Made by a program: the position numbers and the translations under genes. 9,530 bases of DNA, from the NCBI GenBank assembly GCA_905210385.1, contig CAJLWS010000043.1:1-9530 (forward strand). The letters run 5' to 3'. Source of the stretch: an uncultured Eubacteriales bacterium. GTDB taxonomy: Bacteria; Bacillota; Clostridia; Oscillospirales; Oscillospiraceae. Positions 5,047-9,530 of this stretch are shown here, one piece after another. The stretch's first letter is position 1. Each line of letters opens with the position of its first letter. The notes below the pieces were generated by a model, which worked only from the letters and a program-made list of their open reading frames with translations, did no database searches and had not been told where the DNA came from.

Positions 5047-7007
5047 CCCACCGGGATGGCTTTCTGTCTGAGTTCGATCCCCTGCCGGGAGGTGTAGCGC
5101 TGCCCACCCGGGTTCTTGCGGACTATGAGGTGGATTCCTGTCTGGCCTATCAGAGCGCGGAGCGTCTGATTCTGCTGCTTCGACGAAAGTCAGACGATAA
5201 ACTGATTGTGCTGAAAGCCGCCACGGCGGGCAAGGAAGACCTGAAGGGGGAGTTCCATATTCTGACGAAGCTGGCGCCTCTTCTGCCCGGGAAGGTACCG
5301 GAGCCCATAGGCTGCTTTGAAGAAGCAGGAACAGGATATCTCCTGCGCACCTATCTCCCCGGAGAGACTCTGGCGCAATGGAGGGAGCGGGAAGGGCACT
5401 GCCCGGAGGCGCTGTGCATCTCACTGGGGCAGGAGCTGTGCTCCCTGTTGGAGGTCCTGCACAGCCAGAAGCCGCCCGTTATCCACCGGGATATCAAACC
5501 GGAGCACATCATTCTCCTGTCCAGCGGCGGCGTGGGACTGATCGATTTTGGCATCGCCCGCCAGTTTAAGGATGGCAAAGACACGGATACTCGCCACATG
5601 GGTACCCGGACCACCGCAGCACCGGAACAGTACGGCTACGCCCAGACGGATCAGCGCACAGATCTCTATGCCCTTGGCAGGACCCTGACCTGGCTTCTGA
5701 CCGAGCAATATGACCTGGAAGGTCTTCGCCGGCTGGAGGGAGTCTCTCCTGAACTGCGCATCGTGCTGGAAAAATCGGTGTCCTTTTCTCCGGAAGCCCG
5801 CTTCCAGAATGCCGCATCCTTTTCCGCCGCGCTGTCCGGGCGGAGCGCGTGCCGGCGGCGGCAGCGGCCCCTCTGGGCCGCTGCCCTGGCCGTAATTGTG
5901 GCCGTAGCCGTGGGAATCGGACTGTCATGGCCCGGGAATGTCCCCTCACCGCAGCCTCCAGAGCAGGGGAACCAGGTCTCGCCCGCCCCACTGGCGGTCA
6001 CCTTTACCTCTGACACGATGGAACGCGCGGTTCGGCAAGCACTTGGGCAGATGGATGGGGAGATTACCTACGACCAGCTCTCCCAGATCCGCCGCCTGGC
6101 GGCTGTAGGCGAGAACACCTTCAGCGAAGAGCAGGCGTTCGACTACCGGAGCGGCTGCTACATCGCAAACCAGTTTCAGGGGGATCTGCCCCTGGGCGAC
6201 GTCACCGACAGCGACCTGGAGCTCCTGGCCCATATGCCAAACCTGAGGGAACTGTATCTCTGCCGGCAGGAAATCCAGGATATCTCTGTTCTGGAGGGGC
6301 TGCCCCTGACCACGCTGGCCCTGTGTGAGGATAAGATCTTGGATTTCTCCCCATTGGCCTGCCTGGGCGGGCTGGAAACCCTATACCTGGGCGGCAACCC
6401 GGGCACCGACTACAGCGCTCTGTCCGGCCTGGACCGGCTGACAACCCTGGCCGTAGGCGGTAGCGCCAGCGTGGGGATCGGTGTCGTGGACAGCCTGGAC
6501 TTTCTGGACGGGCTGTCGCTGCGGAACCTTGCCCTGGGTCTGACGGTACCCAAGGACGGCAGCTGGGAGCCTCTCACCCGACAGATTGCCCTGGAGGAAT
6601 TGCTGTTGTGGGACCCCGGGGAGGACGCCGTGGCAGCGGCCGGTACGCTCACGGATCTGAAAACGCTGAGCATTGGAGACTACTATGTTTCAGACCTGAC
6701 CGCCCTGTCCGGCCTTGTGGGGCTGGAGGTGCTCAATATTCACAAGGGCAGCGTGGAGAGCCTGGCGGGGATTGAATCCCTCTCCCGGCTGATCACCCTG
6801 TCCGTGGGATACAACGGCGTCGACGACCTGACGCCCCTGGCGGGGTTGACGCAGCTGAACTACCTCCAGCTGGAGGGCCTGGACATTGCGGACTTCTCCG
6901 TTCTGGCGAACCTGCCGTCTCTGGGCTATGTGGTCGTGCCTCAGGAACAGGGGGCGCTGGTGGAGGCGGCATGCCCAGACCATGCCTTTGAGCTTCGAAC
7001 CTTCTGA
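5043..7007 (+). CDS. Membrane-anchored Ser/Thr protein kinase with extracytoplasmic leucine-rich-repeat-like domain
   Basis: 654 residues. Residues about 28-265 form a Hanks-type kinase domain: Lys58 in LIVLKAA, a likely partner Glu70, the catalytic loop HRDIKPEHI (148-156), DFG at 168-170 and APE at 193-195, then the QRTDLYALG helix. A basic patch (RRRQR, 271-275) and a hydrophobic helix (about 277-296) place the kinase inside. A Pro/Gln-rich linker (about 297-318) leads to an external domain. From about 385 to 632 it has repeats of the type L-x-x-L-x-x-L-x-L with 'DLTPLAGLTQLNYLQL'-like units, as in bacterial leucine-rich repeats. Oddities: no clear glycine-rich P-loop near residues 30-45, and His155 replaces the usual Mg-binding Asn of the catalytic loop. 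GGAGGGG lies 5 bases before the start. It is probably a receptor kinase sensing an outside ligand; the ligand and substrate are unknown. Confidence 0.9.
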   Translation: MTHRDGFLSEFDPLPGGVALPTRVLADYEVDSCLAYQSAERLILLLRRKSDDKLIVLKAATAGKEDLKGEFHILTKLAPLLPGKVPEPIGCFEEAGTGYLLRTYLPGETLAQWREREGHCPEALCISLGQELCSLLEVLHSQKPPVIHRDIKPEHIILLSSGGVGLIDFGIARQFKDGKDTDTRHMGTRTTAAPEQYGYAQTDQRTDLYALGRTLTWLLTEQYDLEGLRRLEGVSPELRIVLEKSVSFSPEARFQNAASFSAALSGRSACRRRQRPLWAAALAVIVAVAVGIGLSWPGNVPSPQPPEQGNQVSPAPLAVTFTSDTMERAVRQALGQMDGEITYDQLSQIRRLAAVGENTFSEEQAFDYRSGCYIANQFQGDLPLGDVTDSDLELLAHMPNLRELYLCRQEIQDISVLEGLPLTTLALCEDKILDFSPLACLGGLETLYLGGNPGTDYSALSGLDRLTTLAVGGSASVGIGVVDSLDFLDGLSLRNLALGLTVPKDGSWEPLTRQIALEELLLWDPGEDAVAAAGTLTDLKTLSIGDYYVSDLTALSGLVGLEVLNIHKGSVESLAGIESLSRLITLSVGYNGVDDLTPLAGLTQLNYLQLEGLDIADFSVLANLPSLGYVVVPQEQGALVEAACPDHAFELRTF

Positions 7008-7044
7008 GGAACCCGCAATATTGTGCAAAGCTGCACACCAAAGA

Positions 7045-7082
7045 GGACCGGAATCGTGATACCATCATCACGATTCCGGTCC
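7045..7082. terminator. Hairpin between converging genes, probable bidirectional terminator
   Basis: A perfect 16-bp stem (7045-7060 pairs with 7067-7082) encloses a 6-base loop (ACCATC). It lies 37 bases after the kinase stop and contains the stop codon and last codons of the minus-strand XRE gene. Downstream on the plus strand is a pyrimidine-rich run (CTTCCCTTCTTC), on the minus strand CTCTTT; neither is a strong T-tract, so efficiency is uncertain. A second small hairpin (TGTGCA 7022-7027, TGCACA 7032-7037) precedes it. Confidence 0.65.
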
Positions 7083-7427
7083 CTTCCCTTCTTCGGGCAG
7101 AGCGATCAGCTCCAAAACGCTGTTGATCACATCCCGTACCACCCGGAATTGCTCCGGAGGCAGCTTTTCCAGACGATGGGCGATGGCGTCCGCGTTGTTC
7201 CCCGCGCATTCCCCCATCAAGAGGAAGTCGCTGGAAACATGGAGGATCTCGCACATCCTCCGCAACACGGTCAGCGAAACGCCGGCCAGTCCCCGCTCCA
7301 CACAGGAGATATTCTGTGGGGAGATGCCGATCAGCTCGGCAAACCGTTCCTGGGTCAGGCCGGCGGCCTCCCGGGCCTCCCGTACCCGGCAGCCCACCTC
7401 CACATTGATCTCTTTCTTTTGGCGCAT
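7068..7427 (-). CDS. XRE-family transcriptional regulator, divergent from the SLH gene
   Basis: 119 residues from ATG 7427. Residues about 10-66 are a canonical XRE/Cro domain: VGCRVREAREAAGLTQERFA, ELIGISPQNISCVERG, then the stabilising helices SLTVLRRMCEILHVSSDFLL. The C-terminal part (78-110, AIAHRLEKLPPEQFRVVRDV) is helical and may dimerise. Start choice: a full AGGAGGTGA Shine-Dalgarno sits at 7440-7448 on the minus strand. The in-frame GTG at 7442 lies inside it, so it cannot use that site; ATG 7427 is about 11-14 bases away, a little long but workable. The gene diverges from the SLH surface-protein gene across 129 bases that hold overlapping promoters and inverted repeats, so it is a good candidate to repress itself and that gene (inference). 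Its last codons lie in a shared terminator hairpin. Confidence 0.9.
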   Translation of the reverse strand: MRQKKEINVEVGCRVREAREAAGLTQERFAELIGISPQNISCVERGLAGVSLTVLRRMCEILHVSSDFLLMGECAGNNADAIAHRLEKLPPEQFRVVRDVINSVLELIALPEEGKGPES

Positions 7428-7452
7428 AAGCCGTTTTGTCACCTCCTGTCTC

Positions 7453-7484
7453 TAGTTTAATCAATGTGTGGCTTGACTAAAACA
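7453..7484. repeat. Imperfect inverted repeat over the -35 box (candidate operator)
   Basis: Arms TAGTTTAATCAA (7453-7464) and TTGACTAAAACA (7473-7484) match at 9 of 12 positions when one is reverse-complemented, with an 8-base centre. The right arm contains the TTGACT -35 box of the SLH-gene promoter. Placement fits a repressor site, but the imperfect match makes it tentative. Confidence 0.4.
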
Positions 7485-7501
7485 ATATCATGCACTATAA
7501 T
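7473..7501 (+). promoter_or_regulatory. Sigma-A promoter of the SLH surface-protein gene
   Basis: TTGACT (7473-7478) and TATAAT (7496-7501) are separated by exactly 17 bases: five of six and six of six matches to the sigma-A consensus. Transcription would start near 7508, inside the palindrome that follows, giving a leader of about 50 bases before the ATG at 7557. This is the best promoter in the window. Confidence 0.88.
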
Positions 7502-7513
7502 TTCTAAATACAA
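7485..7513 (-). promoter_or_regulatory. Candidate promoter of the minus-strand XRE gene
   Basis: On the minus strand TTGTAT (7513-7508) and TGATAT (7490-7485) are 17 bases apart, a moderate match to sigma-A boxes. It overlaps the plus-strand promoter, so the two would compete for polymerase. An alternative pair, TTGTTT with GATTAA, lies further toward the gene. Tentative. Confidence 0.4.
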
Positions 7514-7522
7514 TGTATTTAG
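7504..7522. repeat. Perfect palindrome at the transcription start (candidate operator)
   Basis: Arms CTAAATAC (7504-7511) and GTATTTAG (7515-7522) are perfect reverse complements around AAT. The site starts 2 bases after the -10 box of the SLH promoter, covers its predicted start, and also covers the candidate -35 of the divergent XRE gene. Its length and position are as expected for an XRE-dimer operator that represses both directions. It is too AT-rich, with no T-tract, to be a terminator. Confidence 0.65.
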
Positions 7523-7556
7523 TCCGGACAGAAATCAATAGAACGGAGGAACAATG

Positions 7557-9530
7557 ATGCGGCGGATGAGAAGAGGGTTGTGCGGTGTGCTGTGCCTGGT
7601 CCTTCTGCTGGGGCTCCTGCCTGCCGCGGCGCTGGCGGAGGAGACGGGGGGACAGGGAACGCACTGGGCCCAGAGCGCGGTGGAGCAATTGAACAAGATC
7701 TATGGATCCAATCTTTTTTCTACTTCTGACGATGATATGACCGTTAGCGGAGTTCAATCTTTGCTGACGACCATGGGCTGCTCCACGGACAAACTGAAGG
7801 ATGCGTCCGGAAACCTGACCAGGGGCCAGGCCTGCGAGGTGCTGGCAGACGTGTTCAGCCTGCCGGTCGCTGAAAATCAGCCTGCCATCCAGTACCTGTA
7901 TCAGCAGAACATCATCAGCGGGACGTCAGAATACGATCTGGACGAGACCGGCTCCGTCAGCCAAGCGGAATTCGCCGTGCTCACCTATCGGGTGCTCAAC
8001 GCCGTGGGCGGCGGGCTGGGTTCCAGCAATAAGGCCCTCAAGCCCGGCACCGACGAATACTTCGCCTGGATGTATCTGGCGGCGCGGAAATGTGTTTCCT
8101 TTAGCACGGAAGACAGCACCAAAACGATCGATGAAACTACCTGGCAGCAGTGGATCACCGCTCTAACAGGAGAAAATATTCCTAGTGATGCGAAGCCCTC
8201 TGGCACATTTAATCCAGCCATGCCCGATCCCTCTACCACCAAGTTGTCTGCTGCTGTACAGATCGTGAAGGAATATATCAAGGCCGGCGGCTCTCCCACC
8301 ATTTTCTCCGACGTCCCGGCTGACAACGGCTTTTACGACGGCGTCATGTACCTCTTTGACCAAGGGCTTATCAGCGGAAACGGGGACGGGACGTTTGGTC
8401 CAAACGGGGCCCTGCCACGGTACCAGCTGGCGGTAATGCTGGCCATTTTGGATAAGGCCGAGTGCGCGAATGAGAGCGGCATCAATCGCTTTACCGCCTC
8501 GATTACGCATGCGATAGAGAACGGCTACATGACGGGCAATATCCCAGCTGAAGAGAACTGGAACCCAACCCAAGATAGTAGCTGGAGCGCAACGGCAACC
8601 CGGCAGGAAACGATTGTCGCGCTGATGAAACAACTGCAGGTGAATGTGACCAGTGCAAACACTGGCATTCTGGCACGTTTCAAAGACACAAGTGGGATTG
8701 CTGTCACGGATCAACCCTATATGGCCTATGCCGTCAGCATTGGTCTGGTCAATGGCACCGTCGAGGGCAATCTAGAACCTGACAGGAGTATAACCCGCGG
8801 CGCGGTCGGCGTGCTCCTCTACCGTACCCTCCTGGGCGTGGACAAGACCAAGATGAAGGACTACGAGGATAGCGTGTCATCCGCCAAGGGCGCTGAGGAG
8901 CCTGACGATCCGGCGGTCCGGACCTTTGCCCTGCTTGCCGCCGCCCCTGAGGCGGAGGACTCGGACTCTCTCACCCTGACGCTCCGGGAGGACTGGCGGC
9001 TGACCTCCCCGTTGGATCTGAAAGTCCCAGAAGGCAAGACTTTGACCATTACCGGCAAGGGCCATTACATCTATGAGATGGGCGGCACGTTGGAAAACAG
9101 TGGGCTGGGTAAGGTTGTATTTTCCGACGACATCATTCTCTATCCCGCCGGAACCGGAGAAGCCGACGAAACCTGCGACACCAGCACCTCCGATCTGCTG
9201 ATGATGGAGCGGCAGCCCCACACCGTGACGGTGAGCGACAACATCGAAAACGGCAGCGTCACAATCTCCGGCAGCCTGGCACAGGCAACAAAGGGTACCA
9301 CCATCACCCTTACCGTTCAGCCCATCCAGGGCTATCATCTGACCAGACTGACCTGTACCGCCACGGAGATCACAGAGAATCAGGAGATAACAATTTATGA
9401 GAACAGCGATGGGGTCTATTCCTTCGTGATGCCCGCCAGCGATGTGACAATTTCGGCTGTTTTTTCCGAAGGCTCTGTGATACCCGCTGGCCATACCATC
9501 ACCTTTGACCCCCATGGCGGCAGCGTGACG
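7557..9530 (+). CDS. SLH-domain surface protein with InlB-like repeats, 3' end outside window
   Basis: The frame is open from ATG 7557 to the last base (658 codons) with no stop. The ATG at 7557 sits 7 bases after GGAGG (7545-7549); the ATG at 7554 is too close. A Sec signal peptide (MRRMRRGLCG, then a Leu/Val-rich core, cleavage after ALA at 27) precedes SLH modules. A degenerate one lies at about 33-150. A clear one lies at 249-300 (FSDVPADNGFYDGVMYLFDQ then GLISGNGDGTFGPNG). Another weak stretch lies at about 310-365, and a good one at 375-428 (FKDTSGIAVTDQPYMAYAVS then IGLVNGTVEGNLEPDRSITR). SLH domains usually tether proteins to secondary cell-wall polymers. After a linker, residues about 555-637 fit a divergent InlB B-repeat (HTVTVSDNIENGSVTISG ... 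YSFVMPASDVTISAVF). The window ends at HTITFDPHGGSV, the start of an InlB/Flg_new repeat. It is likely a long repetitive surface protein or adhesin. Confidence 0.92.
   Translation, partial: MRRMRRGLCGVLCLVLLLGLLPAAALAEETGGQGTHWAQSAVEQLNKIYGSNLFSTSDDDMTVSGVQSLLTTMGCSTDKLKDASGNLTRGQACEVLADVFSLPVAENQPAIQYLYQQNIISGTSEYDLDETGSVSQAEFAVLTYRVLNAVGGGLGSSNKALKPGTDEYFAWMYLAARKCVSFSTEDSTKTIDETTWQQWITALTGENIPSDAKPSGTFNPAMPDPSTTKLSAAVQIVKEYIKAGGSPTIFSDVPADNGFYDGVMYLFDQGLISGNGDGTFGPNGALPRYQLAVMLAILDKAECANESGINRFTASITHAIENGYMTGNIPAEENWNPTQDSSWSATATRQETIVALMKQLQVNVTSANTGILARFKDTSGIAVTDQPYMAYAVSIGLVNGTVEGNLEPDRSITRGAVGVLLYRTLLGVDKTKMKDYEDSVSSAKGAEEPDDPAVRTFALLAAAPEAEDSDSLTLTLREDWRLTSPLDLKVPEGKTLTITGKGHYIYEMGGTLENSGLGKVVFSDDIILYPAGTGEADETCDTSTSDLLMMERQPHTVTVSDNIENGSVTISGSLAQATKGTTITLTVQPIQGYHLTRLTCTATEITENQEITIYENSDGVYSFVMPASDVTISAVFSEGSVIPAGHTITFDPHGGSVT

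Noticed and set aside
6793..7464. A 223-residue minus-strand ORF spanning the kinase end and the XRE gene
   Set aside because: It overlaps two well-supported genes in another frame, and its Arg/Gly/Pro-rich translation has no domain.
8163..9515. Minus-strand ORFs at 8163-8714 and 8877-9515
   Set aside because: They lie opposite the continuous SLH-protein frame, which has recognisable domains, a signal peptide, a ribosome binding site and a promoter; the minus-strand translations show no domain.
1..9530. CRISPR array, tRNA, rRNA, insertion sequence or defence-system cassette
   Set aside because: No regularly spaced repeats, cloverleaf, transposase motifs, or nuclease/toxin motifs were seen on either strand.

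Overview
The window looks like a chromosomal segment of a GC-rich, gut-type Clostridia, most likely near Oscillospiraceae (inference). Reasons: GC-rich codon usage, AGGAGG-type ribosome binding sites, a Clostridia-type 6-phosphofructokinase, an ECF sigma factor paired with a DUF4367 protein, and a large S-layer-homology (SLH) surface protein with InlB-like repeats. I saw no tRNA, rRNA, CRISPR array, insertion sequence or phage gene.

Layout. (1) Positions 2-1631 hold the 3' part of a 6-phosphofructokinase gene and a TauE/SafE-type permease gene with an apparent one-base frameshift near its end, closed by a very strong intrinsic terminator. (2) Positions 1632-3504 hold a signalling module: an ECF sigma factor, an overlapping single-pass DUF4367 protein (probable anti-sigma factor) and a small secreted protein. 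(3) Positions 3505-4432 are gene-poor, with a possible gene remnant, a short XRE-type regulator and its terminator. (4) Positions 4433-7007 look like a tightly packed operon: a small ORF, an XRE-family regulator and a 654-residue membrane Ser/Thr kinase with an extracytoplasmic leucine-rich-repeat-like domain. Both junctions are ATGA stop/start overlaps. (5) A hairpin between converging genes (7045-7082) separates this operon from a minus-strand XRE regulator (7068-7427). (6) That regulator is divergent from an SLH-domain surface protein that starts at 7557 and stays open to the end of the window. The divergent region has a near-consensus sigma-A promoter and two inverted repeats placed like operators.

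How the parts may work together (inference). Two separate envelope-sensing circuits lie side by side. One is the ECF sigma/DUF4367 pair, with a secreted beta-rich protein as a candidate output. The other is a kinase whose external repeat domain could sense a ligand or wall state and signal inward to its translationally coupled XRE partner. The XRE/SLH pair looks like a locally regulated surface-protein gene. The most distinctive items are the kinase operon, with unusual kinase motifs, and the palindrome-bearing divergent promoter.
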